A stretch of 38,566 nt of DNA from an uncultured Clostridia bacterium (GCA_946401865.1 CAMIVO010000014.1:1-38566), one strand, 5' to 3'; positions 30,212-38,375 are shown, counted from the first letter of the stretch. Program-made: numbers and translations. The notes: generated by a model not told the origin, from the letters alone.

Positions 30212-31033
30212 ATGAATGATATATGGAATCCTTGGCATGGATGCAAAAAATATAGCGAAGGCTGTGAAAATTGCTATATGTATTTTTTGGATAGCCAAAG
30301 GGATAAAGATGGAAGTAAGATTTATAAAGTAAAAACAAATTTTAATTTACCACTTAAAAAAAGTAGAAATGGAGAGTACAAAATTCCAAGTGGAGCAACA
30401 ATCAGAGTTTGTATGACAAGCGATTTCTTTTTAGAAGAAGCAGATGAGTGGCGAAAAGAAGTATGGGAAATGATTAGAACTCGTTCAGATGTTACTTTTT
30501 GGCTTCAAACCAAAAGAGCCGAAAGAGTATTAAATAATCTTCCTGAGTGGTGGGGAGATGGATTAGAAAATGTAATAATGGTATTTACAGCAGAAAACCA
30601 AAAAAGGGCAGATGAGAGATTACCAATTCTACTAGATTTACCTTTTAAGCATAAAGGAATAATGTGTGCTCCAATGATTTCCAAAATCACAATAGATAAA
30701 TACTTAAAGACAGGAAACTTTGAAATTGTATTAGTTGATGGAGAAAATTATGAAGGAAATAGACCTTTATATTATGATTGGGTAAAAAAGCTTTATGATG
30801 AATGTATAAAATATAATGTAAAGTTTGATTTTTGTGGTACAGGAAATGTTTTTATAAAAGATGGAAAAACATATAACATACCAAAAGCTTATCAAAGAGT
30901 TATGGCTTTAAAATCAGAATTGCAAAAGCCTTTAATATATAAAGAAACTGATATAAAAATTCAGCCAAGATGTAAAACTTGTAAAAGAAGAAATAGCTGT
31001 AATGGTTGCAGATGGTGTGGAAAATGTAATTAG
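30212..31033 (+). CDS. Phage Gp37/Gp68-like protein (DUF5131)
   Basis: A 273-residue protein with the family opening WNPWHGCKKYSEGCENCYM (Cys cluster C-x7-C-x2-C), then CMTSDFFLEEADEWR, WLQTKRAERVLNNLPEWW and GENYEGNRPLYYDWVKKLYD. A C-terminal Cys cluster follows (CKTCKRRNSCNGCRWCGKC). The Cys-x-Cys pattern and TIM-barrel-like predicted strands recall radical SAM-type folds, and the family often neighbours three-Cys-motif (TcmP) genes. No TcmP gene is seen here. Biochemical function unknown. The gene sits exactly between two copies of the AAAGTGCAA palindrome. Confidence 0.85.
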   Translation: MNDIWNPWHGCKKYSEGCENCYMYFLDSQRDKDGSKIYKVKTNFNLPLKKSRNGEYKIPSGATIRVCMTSDFFLEEADEWRKEVWEMIRTRSDVTFWLQTKRAERVLNNLPEWWGDGLENVIMVFTAENQKRADERLPILLDLPFKHKGIMCAPMISKITIDKYLKTGNFEIVLVDGENYEGNRPLYYDWVKKLYDECIKYNVKFDFCGTGNVFIKDGKTYNIPKAYQRVMALKSELQKPLIYKETDIKIQPRCKTCKRRNSCNGCRWCGKCN

Positions 31034-31056
31034 GAGTAAAATAGATGAATTTTTGT

Positions 31057-31088
31057 GTTTTTAAAGTGCAAAAATTGTACTTTAAAAC
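31057..31088. repeat. Palindrome copy 2
   Basis: TTTTAAAGTGCAA-AAA-TTGTACTTTAAAA, one G-T pair away from a perfect palindrome, 24 nt after the DUF5131-like stop. A 26-codon open stretch (31098-31175, VEEVIDKEWRKTKSWKTGWE) follows without a ribosome binding site; it may be a remnant. Confidence 0.6.
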
Positions 31089-31205
31089 TAAAATAGGGTG
31101 GAAGAAGTAATAGACAAAGAATGGAGAAAAACAAAGTCCTGGAAAACAGGATGGGAATATATAATTGAAAAATAATAAATCAGAAAAAGAATTGTAATAT
31201 ATAAC

Positions 31206-31718
31206 TTACAATTCTTTTATTTGTTTACCTGAAATAGCATATAATAATTCATTAACCTTATTGACATTATATATTTTTTCATCAAAACAATATTTTAAAG
31301 TGATATTAATGTATGAATTTAAAGGTAAAGAATACGAAGCGGATTTAAGTAAATTTTCATAATCATTGCTAGATAATTTTAATGCTAATGCAAGAAGTGT
31401 AACTGTGCCAAATGAAGGGTGATATTCATTGTATGATCTTATTTTGGAAAAAAGACGTCTATCAATATAGGCCTTTTTATACAGTTCTACATCACTAATA
31501 TTTGATTTTTCAATATATTCAAATAACAAGTCATTAAAAGTTTTCTCACTTTTTTTGATATTTAAAATTTTGTATTCCTCAGATGTTTCATTTAGTTCTA
31601 AATTATTTTCAAATTCATTAGATTGATTAATAATTTCATCTTCATATAAAATAAATAAATCTAATAATTTTTGCGGAATGATAAAATTTTCTGTTGTATA
31701 CAAATTTATATAAGACAT
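31206..31718 (-). CDS. HTH-like regulatory protein, 170 aa
   Basis: The central part (about residues 60-130) has a helix-turn-helix-like pattern I recognise from a widespread family: TFNDLLFEYIEKSNISDVEL, YKKAYIDRRLFSKIRSYNEY, then LLALALKLSSNDYENLLKSA-SYSLPLNS. In relatives the same block is YxKAxIDRKLFSKIRxxxxYxPSK. The N-terminal 55 residues are extra and acidic. RBS AAGGAGG lies 6 nt upstream on the minus strand. It is divergent from the 168-aa gene at 31869. A palindrome in the space between them (31783-31799) recurs upstream of 33984, so it may regulate both. Confidence 0.65.
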   Translation of the reverse strand: MSYINLYTTENFIIPQKLLDLFILYEDEIINQSNEFENNLELNETSEEYKILNIKKSEKTFNDLLFEYIEKSNISDVELYKKAYIDRRLFSKIRSYNEYHPSFGTVTLLALALKLSSNDYENLLKSASYSLPLNSYINITLKYCFDEKIYNVNKVNELLYAISGKQIKEL

Positions 31719-31747
31719 AAAACCTCCTTGTATAGACGTATTTTAAC

Positions 31748-31811
31748 ACATTAGCAAAAATAAATAAAGTCTTTTTAAAAATGTCTCTTTGAAAGTGACC
31801 AAAACCAAATA
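31748..31811 (+). repeat. Direct repeat copy 1 with operator-like palindrome
   Basis: ACATTAGCAAAAAT...AAAAATGTC(T)CT...AAAGTGACCAAAAC matches 33902-33965 over about 64 nt with some changes. Inside, GTC-T-CTTT-G-AAAG-T-GAC (31783-31799) is a palindrome apart from one T-T pair. Confidence 0.7.
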
Positions 31812-31868
31812 AATTTTTGTTAATATATGATTATAAATTTTTAAGGAAATTTAAGGAGGAATTTAGAT

Positions 31869-32375
31869 ATGGTAACAAATTTAGCAAGTTTGATGTCAAT
31901 AGTTTCAGAGGAAGAAAAGAAGTTTTCGAATTATGGATTTAATTTGAGAAGTTATGCTTATAATACTTTAATTCAAGAATTAGACGGAAGGGAAAACTTA
32001 ACTGAAAACTATAAAAAAGATTTTGAAAAATATTATGATGAATTAAATAAAGCACAAGAAAAAATAATAAAAATAAAAAAAGTAATATACGAAAAGAATA
32101 ATTCATTTAAACTATCAGACGGAAGAACAATACAAGAAGCAATAGTTGAAAACACAATATTGAGAAAAGTGAAACATTATTATGAAAGTTTGTTGGAAAA
32201 AAGGGATAGTAAGAAAAGAATTACAGAAGTAAATAATTCGTATTTTGAGTGTAAAACATTGAATTATAATGTACAAAACATTCAAAATAAATATGATGAA
32301 ATCGAGAAAAAAATTCAAAAAACTGATTTTGAAATTTCAAAATTAAATTCAAAAGAGTTTGAAGTTGACTTATAA
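31869..32375 (+). CDS. Unrecognised 168-aa coiled-coil protein
   Basis: A soluble, almost wholly helical protein with two coiled-coil stretches (about 55-85, YDELNKAQEKIIKIKKVIYE, and 130-165, NKYDEIEKKIQKTDFEISKL). RBS AAGGAGGAATT is 7 nt upstream. Homology not recognised. It is divergent from the HTH-like gene with the operator-like repeat between them, so likely controlled by it. No partner gene follows; a degraded nuclease lies downstream. Confidence 0.55.
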   Translation: MVTNLASLMSIVSEEEKKFSNYGFNLRSYAYNTLIQELDGRENLTENYKKDFEKYYDELNKAQEKIIKIKKVIYEKNNSFKLSDGRTIQEAIVENTILRKVKHYYESLLEKRDSKKRITEVNNSYFECKTLNYNVQNIQNKYDEIEKKIQKTDFEISKLNSKEFEVDL

Positions 32376-32801
32376 ACATTGGTGCTTGCTAAGTTATTTT
32401 GCAAGGTAAATGAACTTAGAGTTAACAGCCAAGGCTATTTAATTAGTATGAAACTAAAACCAGAATTTGGAATAAATAGAAATGATTTTTTTGTGTTAAA
32501 CAAAAATCTACATGTATCAAGTTACAGTTTATAACAGAATTTATTATTTATAAGTTATTATTTAATTAGGCGTATTAAGGATGCCTCTAATAGTTAAAGT
32601 ATTTTAAATAATACAATTATAAAAAAATATAAGTGATAATTAGTACTAATTAAATAGCTTAAAGCGGTGTTTCTATTTGAGATACCGCTTTAAAAATAAA
32701 ATAGATGAAGATAAGACTGTTGAGCAAATAAAGGAATTGTATAAAAAAATATTGAAAACTTATAGAAAAATAATAAATAGAAAATTGAGGTAATATAAAT
32801 A
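32376..32801. other. Gene-free stretch with hairpin and coding remnant
   Basis: A 10-bp hairpin, TTAAAGCGGT (32659-32668) and ACCGCTTTAA (32684-32693), may end transcription from the left. In one frame, 32699-32793 reads IDEDKTVEQIKELYKKILKT ending KIINRKLR-stop. It resembles a C-terminal protein tail without a start. The rest is A+T-rich with no recognisable signal. Confidence 0.4.
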
Positions 32802-33900
32802 ATGAATTTTGAGAAGATAAATAAAAACAATAATTCAATTATAAAATATTCTAAAACTGAGAATGTTTTTACCGATATATGTTCAATAATTGAATCAGCA
32901 CGAGATTATGCCTTTCATTCTGTTAATATTGCATTAGTAGAAAGAAATTGGCTAATTGGATATAGAATTGCAGAAGAAGAATTAAAAGGACAAGACAGAG
33001 CTAATTATGGCACAGAAATAATAAAAAAATTAGCAAAAGAATTAACAAAAGAGTATGGAAAAGGATTTGATTTAAGAAATTTATATTATTTTTTGAATTT
33101 TTACAAAACATTTCCAAACATTTTGAACACAGTGTGTTCAAAATCTAAAGATTTGCTTTCTTGGAGTCATTATAGAACATTATTACAAGTATTGGATAAA
33201 GAAGCGAGAGAATGGTACGAAAAGGAAGCTATAGGACAAACTTGGAGTGTAAGAACTTTGCAGAGAAATATTTCATCACAGTATTATTACAGATTATTGA
33301 AATCACAAGTTAAGGAGCCTGTAATAGAAGAAATGAAAAAAGTAAATGAAAATAAATATTTAATGAATAAATTAGAGCTCGTTAAAAATCCAGTAATAGC
33401 TGAATTTTTAGGTTATTCATTAGATAGTGAGTTTACTGAAACTGAATTAGAAACTAGTATAATAAATAATTTGCAAAAATTTTTAATGGAACTTCGGAAA
33501 AGGATATGCGTTTGTTGCAAGACAACAACATATTCATACTGAAAAAGAAGATTATTACATTGATTTAGTATTTTACAACTATATATTAAAATGTTTTGTG
33601 TTGATTGATTTAAAAACAAAAAAAATCACTCATCAAGATGTTGGACAAATGGATATGTATGTTAGAATGTATGATGAATTAAAAAAAGCAAAAGATGATA
33701 ATTCTACCATTGGAATTGTATTATGTTCTGAAACGGATGAAGATATAGCAAAATATTCTGTTTTAAAAGGAAATGAGCAACTTTTTGCTTCAAAATATAA
33801 ATTATATTTACCAACTGAAGAAGAACTTAGAGCAGAAATTGAAAATCAAAAAACTATTTTTGAATTACAAAGGCACAACAAAAAAGAACTAGATAATTAA
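32802..33900 (+). pseudogene. PDDEXK nuclease DUF1016/YhcG family, broken by a 1-nt frameshift
   Basis: The first frame (from 32802) carries the N-terminal DUF1016 domain: ARDYAFHSVNIALVERNWLI, GYRIAEEELKGQDRANYGTE, WSHYRTLLQVLDKEAREWYE. In relatives the next segment is FLxELGKGFAFVARQ-Q. Here the DNA reads GAACTTCGGAAAAGG, and the C at about 33495 shifts the frame. Removing it restores LGKGYAFVARQQHIHTEKED, then YYIDLVFYN and LIDLKTKKITHQDVGQMDMY, the C-terminal nuclease, to the stop at 33900. A sequencing error would look the same. Such nucleases usually accompany R-M or other defence loci. Confidence 0.82.
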
Positions 33901-33901
33901 T

Positions 33902-33965
33902 ACATTAGCAAAAATGAATAAATAAAAATTTATAAAAATGTCCCTCTCAAGGTGACCAAAATCAA
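33902..33965 (+). repeat. Direct repeat copy 2 with operator-like palindrome
   Basis: Second copy of the 64-nt repeat, 44 nt or less upstream of the metallophosphoesterase start. The operator-like core is GTCCCTCTCAAGGTGAC (33940-33956). Confidence 0.65.
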
Positions 33966-33983
33966 AAAAAAGGGAGAAAAAAT

Positions 33984-35072
33984 ATGGCAAGAATAAACTC
34001 AAATTGGTATACAAAAGGAAAATTCGATAGAAAGAATTGGAGAAACACACTTGATACTGAAAATGAATTTCTATATTCCAAAGGAAGATATCCTACTAAA
34101 ATTAAAAAAGAAGATTTACCAAAAGATTATACAGAGATTCGAAGTAGAACAATATGGTATATGACAGGATTTGTAAAAACTTCAGGTGTGAAAGATTTAT
34201 ATTATACATATATTAAAGAAAATCATTTATTTAAAGATGATTATTTATACATTTCTTATGATAAGAAAATAGAAAAAGTAAAAGATAAATATGGATATGA
34301 TGAAATAAGAAATTATGATTTTATAATTTGTGGAAGTGATAATATCGATGTTTTATTTGCAATTGAGGAAAATTCGGATATAGACACTACAAAAATAAGA
34401 AATAAAATTAAAGAAAAATTTGAGTGGTGGAAAGAAAACGAAAAAGATGATTATAAAAGCTGGTTTGATGGAAAAGAAGTTACAGATATCTTTGAATATT
34501 ACAAAGGATTAAGAAATGCAAAAACGTATTTTATTTCAGATACACATTTTAATCATAAAAATATTATTAAATATTGCAATAGACCATTTAAAGATGTAGA
34601 AGAAATGAATAGAGTTTTGATTGAAAATTGGAATAATACAGTTACCGACTTTGATACAGTTTTCCATTTAGGAGATGTTGCATTAACTGACGAAAGTGAT
34701 ATGAAAGAATTAATACCAAAATTAAAAGGTAAAAAGTTTTTAATAAGAGGAAATCATGATAAAAAATCTAAAGAATTTTTCAGAAATGTAGGATTTGGGT
34801 TTATTTCTGAAAGTCCATTAAAACTTGATAATGAAAAATTGATATTATCACATAAACCATTAAAAGATACAGAAATACCTAAAGGATATGTGAATGTTCA
34901 TGGACATATTCATAATAATTCATTACATAAAATAAATCCTGAGACAAATGAAATGGAATATCCAGAAGATTTATATACTGAAAAATTACATATTAATGTT
35001 TCAGTTGATGTAATTGGTTTTAAACCAATTAGCTTAAAAGAATTATTGAAAAAGCTGGAAGAAAAGAAATAA
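33984..35072 (+). CDS. Metallophosphoesterase with novel N-terminal domain, 362 aa
   Basis: The C-terminal half (about 180-362) is a calcineurin-like phosphoesterase with all metal motifs: D186-T-H188 (FISDTHFNHKNI), GDV in FHLGDVALTD, RGNHDKKS, SHKPL and VNVHGHIH. This arrangement is typical of phage-type phosphoesterases acting on nucleotides or phosphoprotein/RNA ends. Residues 1-175 form an extra basic domain (KGKFDRKNWRNTLDTENEFL, TGFVKTSGVKDLYYTYIKEN, YDFIICGSDNIDVLFAIEEN) that I do not recognise; it may bind the substrate. RBS AAGGGAG. It starts a three-gene set with 35087 and 35915. Confidence 0.8.
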   Translation: MARINSNWYTKGKFDRKNWRNTLDTENEFLYSKGRYPTKIKKEDLPKDYTEIRSRTIWYMTGFVKTSGVKDLYYTYIKENHLFKDDYLYISYDKKIEKVKDKYGYDEIRNYDFIICGSDNIDVLFAIEENSDIDTTKIRNKIKEKFEWWKENEKDDYKSWFDGKEVTDIFEYYKGLRNAKTYFISDTHFNHKNIIKYCNRPFKDVEEMNRVLIENWNNTVTDFDTVFHLGDVALTDESDMKELIPKLKGKKFLIRGNHDKKSKEFFRNVGFGFISESPLKLDNEKLILSHKPLKDTEIPKGYVNVHGHIHNNSLHKINPETNEMEYPEDLYTEKLHINVSVDVIGFKPISLKELLKKLEEKK

Positions 35073-35086
35073 TAGAGGAGGTAAGC

Positions 35087-35851
35087 ATGATTTTTATAAC
35101 AGGAGACACCCATTCAGATTTCACAAGATTTACTGAAGATCAATTTCCAATACAAGCTGAAATGACAAAGAATGACTATGTAATAATATGTGGCGATTTT
35201 GGAGGAGTATGGACATTTGAAGAAGAAAATAGTAGAGAAAAAGAAGCATTAGATTGGTTAAATAATAAAAAATTTACCACATTATTTGTAGATGGAAATC
35301 ACGAAAATTTTACAAGATTATATAATGATTATCCAGTAGAAGAATGGAATGGTGGAAAAGTTCATAAAATAAGAGATTCTGTTTTACATTTAATGCGTGG
35401 AGAAATATTTGATATAAATGATAAAAAATTCTTTGCATTTGGTGGGGCTAAATCTCATGATATTCAAGATGGAATATTAAATTTGGACGAAGAAGAAAGA
35501 ATATATGAATTTCGAAAAAGAGGAGCATATTTTAGAATTAGAGACTTTTCATGGTGGGATTTGGAATTACCAACTGAAGAAGAAATGGAAAATGGTATAA
35601 ATAATTTAGAAAAAGTGAATTATAAAGTTGACTATGTAGTTTCTCATTGTTGTCCAACAAGTATTCAAACAATACTTGGAAGTGGCACATATAAAAAAGA
35701 TTATTTAACAGATTATTTGCAAGAAATATCAGAGAAGTTAGAATTTAGAAAGTGGTATTTTGGACATTATCATGATTATAGACAAGTCAATTCACAATTT
35801 GTTTTATTATATGAGGATATTGTTCCATTAGAATTTGAAAGTATTTTTTAA
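35087..35851 (+). CDS. Metallophosphoesterase, 254 aa
   Basis: A single calcineurin-like domain with D7-T-H9 (ITGDTHSDFTRF), CGDFGGVW, DGNHENF, SHCCPT and FGHYHDY, a complete binuclear metal site. It lies 14 nt after the previous phosphoesterase and has GAGGAGGTAAGC upstream. It is not closely similar to its neighbour, so the two are not a recent duplication. Substrate unknown; family members act on nucleotides, phosphoproteins or nucleic acids. Two adjacent phosphoesterases with an AlbA-type protein are suggestive of RNA or nucleotide-signal metabolism; this is speculative. Confidence 0.85.
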   Translation: MIFITGDTHSDFTRFTEDQFPIQAEMTKNDYVIICGDFGGVWTFEEENSREKEALDWLNNKKFTTLFVDGNHENFTRLYNDYPVEEWNGGKVHKIRDSVLHLMRGEIFDINDKKFFAFGGAKSHDIQDGILNLDEEERIYEFRKRGAYFRIRDFSWWDLELPTEEEMENGINNLEKVNYKVDYVVSHCCPTSIQTILGSGTYKKDYLTDYLQEISEKLEFRKWYFGHYHDYRQVNSQFVLLYEDIVPLEFESIF

Positions 35852-35863
35852 TAATTTTATAAT

Positions 35864-35896
35864 TTGACAATATTTTATGATAAAATATGTTATAAT
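35864..35896 (+). promoter_or_regulatory. Promoter of the AlbA/Schlafen-like gene
   Basis: TTGACA (35864-35869) and TATAAT (35891-35896, with TG extension) are 21 nt apart. TATGTT at 35886 gives a 16-nt spacer. An independent promoter exists, but which -10 is used is unclear. Confidence 0.55.
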
Positions 35897-35914
35897 GCAA
35901 TCAGGAGGAAGAAA

Positions 35915-37333
35915 ATGGAAGAATTATTACCTAATAATTTATTAAATATAATAGGAAATGGCGAAGGAATATCAATAGAATTTAAAGAGGCAAAGAAAAA
36001 GCTTCCAGATAGTTTATTTGAAAGTATTTGTTCAATGCTTAATAGAAATGGTGGACACATTTTTTTAGGTGTCAAGGACAGCGGAGAAATTATAGGTGTT
36101 TATAAGGATTATATAAAAGATATGAAAAAAGATTTTGTATCACAATGTAATAATCCAGAAAAGTTATTTCCGACTGCTCATTTAGATATTAAAGAATATG
36201 TTGTAGAGGGAAAACATATTTTATATATTTATGTTTATGAAAGTTCCGATGTTCATAAAACTGCTAATAAAATATATGACAGAAATGAAGATGGAGATTT
36301 TGACATAACTACAAATACAACCCAAATTTCAAATTTATATATTAGAAAGAGTAGCACATATATTGAAAACAAAATATATCCTTATGCTACTATATCTGAT
36401 TTGAGAACAGATTTAATAGAAAAAGCAAGAATTATGGCAGTTAATAGAACTGCAAATCATCCATGGGCAAAAATGACTGATATAGAGATGTTAAGAAGTG
36501 CTTCACTATATGAAAGAAATTTACAGACTGGAGAAGAAGGAATAAATTTAGCATGTATATTACTTTTGGGAAAAGATGATGTTATAGCATCTGCATTATC
36601 ATATTATAGAACTGATGCTATACTTAAAGTAAAAGATTTAGAAAGATATGATGATAGAGATGATATAAAAACTAATCTATTAGAAAGTTATGAAAGATTG
36701 ACGAATTTTATAAAAAAACATTTAAATGATAAGTTTTATATTGAAGATGATCAAAGAATAAATGTCAGAGATGTAATTGCTCGTGAATTGTGTGCTAATC
36801 TTTTAATACACAGGGAGTATTCAAATCCATATCCAGCAAAGTTAATTATAGGAAAAGAAGCAATAGTAACAGAAAATGCAAATAAACCAAGAATAATAGG
36901 TTATATAGATTTAAACAATTATTCACCATATCCTAAAAATCCTAAAATCGCAAATTTCTTTAAAGAGATAGGATTAGCTGATGAATTAGGTTCTGGAATA
37001 AGAAAAATAGTAAAATACACTCGAATATATAGTGGCGGTGTGCCAGAATTTAAAGATGATGAGGTTTTTAAAGTGAATATACCAATAAATAAAGTGGTAG
37101 AAAGTAATATAGAATATTTATCATCAGAAGAGTTAAGAAAGATTATATTAAACTTTATTAGAAACAGTGATGGAAGAAGCAGACAGGAGATAAATGATTT
37201 TGTATATCCACAATTAGCTGATGACACAGATGTAATGAATAATAGAGTTAGGACTACTTTAACGTATTTAAGAAAAAAGAGTTTAATCCAAAATGATGGA
37301 TCTGATACGAAACCTAAGTGGACAATAAAATAG
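35915..37333 (+). CDS. AlbA_2/Schlafen-like ATP-binding protein (COG2865 type)
   Basis: A 472-residue protein. Residues about 15-130 are the AlbA_2/Schlafen core (ISIEFKEAKKKLPDSLFESI, NRNGGHIFLGVKDSGEIIGV). A central region is followed by a GHKL-like ATPase segment (RDVIARELCANLLIHREYSN ... GLADELGSGIRKIVKYTRIY). A C-terminal winged helix (about 410-472) contains SRQEINDFVYPQLADDTDVM. Such proteins are usually annotated as RecG-like regulators; some Schlafen-like relatives cleave or bind RNA. Start ATG 35915 has CAGGAGGAAG upstream; an in-frame ATG at 35864 lies in the promoter. It is 63 nt behind the phosphoesterase pair. Confidence 0.82.
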   Translation: MEELLPNNLLNIIGNGEGISIEFKEAKKKLPDSLFESICSMLNRNGGHIFLGVKDSGEIIGVYKDYIKDMKKDFVSQCNNPEKLFPTAHLDIKEYVVEGKHILYIYVYESSDVHKTANKIYDRNEDGDFDITTNTTQISNLYIRKSSTYIENKIYPYATISDLRTDLIEKARIMAVNRTANHPWAKMTDIEMLRSASLYERNLQTGEEGINLACILLLGKDDVIASALSYYRTDAILKVKDLERYDDRDDIKTNLLESYERLTNFIKKHLNDKFYIEDDQRINVRDVIARELCANLLIHREYSNPYPAKLIIGKEAIVTENANKPRIIGYIDLNNYSPYPKNPKIANFFKEIGLADELGSGIRKIVKYTRIYSGGVPEFKDDEVFKVNIPINKVVESNIEYLSSEELRKIILNFIRNSDGRSRQEINDFVYPQLADDTDVMNNRVRTTLTYLRKKSLIQNDGSDTKPKWTIK

Positions 37334-37334
37334 A

Positions 37335-37380
37335 ATTCTGCAGAGAATTCTGCAGAGCTCTGCAGAGAATTCTGCAGAAT
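37335..37380. repeat. TCTGCAGA palindrome array
   Basis: Four copies of TCTGCAGA at 37337, 37349, 37359 and 37371 (12, 10, 12 nt apart). Together they form a 46-bp imperfect palindrome centred on GAGCTC, directly after the AlbA gene stop. Confidence 0.75.
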
Positions 37381-37407
37381 GTTAATAAATTGACAGAGAA
37401 AATTATA

Positions 37408-37449
37408 GTGGGATTTTTGAGAAAAATATAAAATTCTCAAAAATCCCAC
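37408..37449. repeat. Perfect 16-bp inverted repeat (hairpin)
   Basis: GTGGGATTTTTGAGAA (37408-37423) and its exact complement (37434-37449) around a 10-nt A-rich loop. No T tract follows. It may stop transcription or be a target hairpin for the adjacent IS200-type element. Confidence 0.7.
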
Positions 37450-37516
37450 TATTTATTGTGTAACGAAAACCCCCTGTTCGACAGGGGGTTCTAAAAGCTT
37501 CTAGCTATGAGTAGAA

Positions 37517-37585
37517 AAATTCCTCCTTTTTGGTATAATAAATGTGGTTCGCCAACCGCAAATAAAAATCAAAAAGGAGGAATTT
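37517..37585 (+). promoter_or_regulatory. Shine-Dalgarno-sequestering hairpin of the IS200 transposase
   Basis: AAATTCCTCCTTTTTG (37517-37532) is the exact complement of CAAAAAGGAGGAATTT (37570-37585), which contains the ribosome binding site. A TATAAT (37534-37539) lies in the loop. Only read-through transcripts would form the hairpin, limiting expression from outside. Confidence 0.75.
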
Positions 37586-37588
37586 GTC

Positions 37589-38095
37589 ATGAAAGACAAT
37601 AATAGTTTAGCACACAGTACGTGGAATTGCAAATATCATATAGTATTTGCACCTAAATATCGTCGAATGGAGATATATGGGAAAATAAGAAAAGATATAG
37701 GAGTAATAATAAGAAGACTATGTGAGCAAAAAGGAGTAGAAATAATAGAAGCAGAATTATGTCCAGACCATATACATATGTTAGTAAGCATTCCACCAAA
37801 ATATAGTGTAGCAAGTATAATGGGATATTTAAAAGGAAAAAGTAGTTTGATGATATTTGATAGACATGCAAATTATAAGTATAAATATGGAAATAGGCAC
37901 TTTTGGTGTAGAGGCTATTATGTGGATACAGTAGGCAAAAATAAAAAAGCAATAGAAGAATATATAAGAAACCAATTACAGGAAGATATAGCAGAAGACC
38001 AAATAAGTATAAAAGAATATATCGATCCTTTTGAGAAAGAGAAAAAAGAGAAAGAAAGGAAAATAAAAAAGGGGATAGGACCACTTAAGTGGTAG
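37589..38095 (+). CDS. tnpA: IS200-type Y1 transposase TnpA
   Basis: A 168-residue HUH single-strand transposase. The HUH motif is H61-I-H63 (LCPDHIHMLVSIPPK) and the catalytic tyrosine is Y125 (NKKAIEEYIRNQLQED). The N-terminal STWNCKYHIVFAPKYRRMEI is typical. Start ATG 37589 follows AAGGAGGAATTTGTC; an in-frame upstream start at 37544 lies within the regulatory hairpin. The C terminus is longer and more basic (KEKKEKERKIKKGIG) than in many IS200 enzymes. All key residues are present, so it may be active. Confidence 0.92.
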   Translation: MKDNNSLAHSTWNCKYHIVFAPKYRRMEIYGKIRKDIGVIIRRLCEQKGVEIIEAELCPDHIHMLVSIPPKYSVASIMGYLKGKSSLMIFDRHANYKYKYGNRHFWCRGYYVDTVGKNKKAIEEYIRNQLQEDIAEDQISIKEYIDPFEKEKKEKERKIKKGIGPLKW

Positions 38096-38219
38096 CCTGA
38101 GAAAAAAATGCGGTTGGCAAACCGTTCAAAAGGGCTTCAGCCCAGAAGAGCCAGTACAATAGCCTTCTAGGCTAAGAGCAAACCACCCGTTTTACGGGTG
38201 GTTATGATTGTATGAAATT

Positions 38220-38244
38220 TTAAAGTGCAAAAATTGCACTTTAA
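38220..38244. repeat. Palindrome copy 3
   Basis: TTAAAGTGCAA, AAA and the complementary TTGCACTTTAA: the same motif as at 30148 and 31057, here just outside the right end of the IS. Confidence 0.65.
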
Positions 38245-38263
38245 CAACTTACTAATGCAAAGT

Positions 38264-38372
38264 TTATTCATCTAAGCACCACATAACTACTTTAGCTCCA
38301 TCAACAACCCCATTTCTATAATACTTCTCGCTCAAATATCCAACATAATCAGAAAAAAATCATCATTAACTT
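38264..38372 (-). pseudogene. Truncated, frameshifted DUF6664-like remnant
   Basis: On the minus strand the tail SDYVGYLSEKYYRNGVVDGA ending VVMWCLDE-stop matches the C terminus of the 97-aa protein at 27019 (DYWFEKYYRNGFCDAVEL). Upstream, a run of seven T shifts the frame into NDDFF. Four bases further on, the sequence meets the tRNA-derived core at 38376. The gene was cut there. Confidence 0.65.
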
Positions 38373-38375
38373 CTC

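Larger units (their letters stand above)
37468..38203 (+). mobile_element. IS200-type insertion sequence
   Basis: The outer hairpins are AACCCCCTG-TTCGA-CAGGGGGTT (37468-37490) and AACCACCCGT-TTT-ACGGGTGGTT (38181-38203), with a single Y1 transposase gene between. There are no terminal inverted repeats or obvious target duplication, as expected for the single-strand transposition of IS200. The length (about 736 bp plus short flanks) is normal. Further small hairpins (GGGCTTCAGCCC, TAGCCTTCTAGGCTA) precede the right end. Confidence 0.85.

Noticed and set aside
31098..31175. 26-codon ORF after palindrome copy 2 as a gene
   Set aside because: GTG start without a ribosome binding site and no recognisable motif; noted only as a possible remnant.
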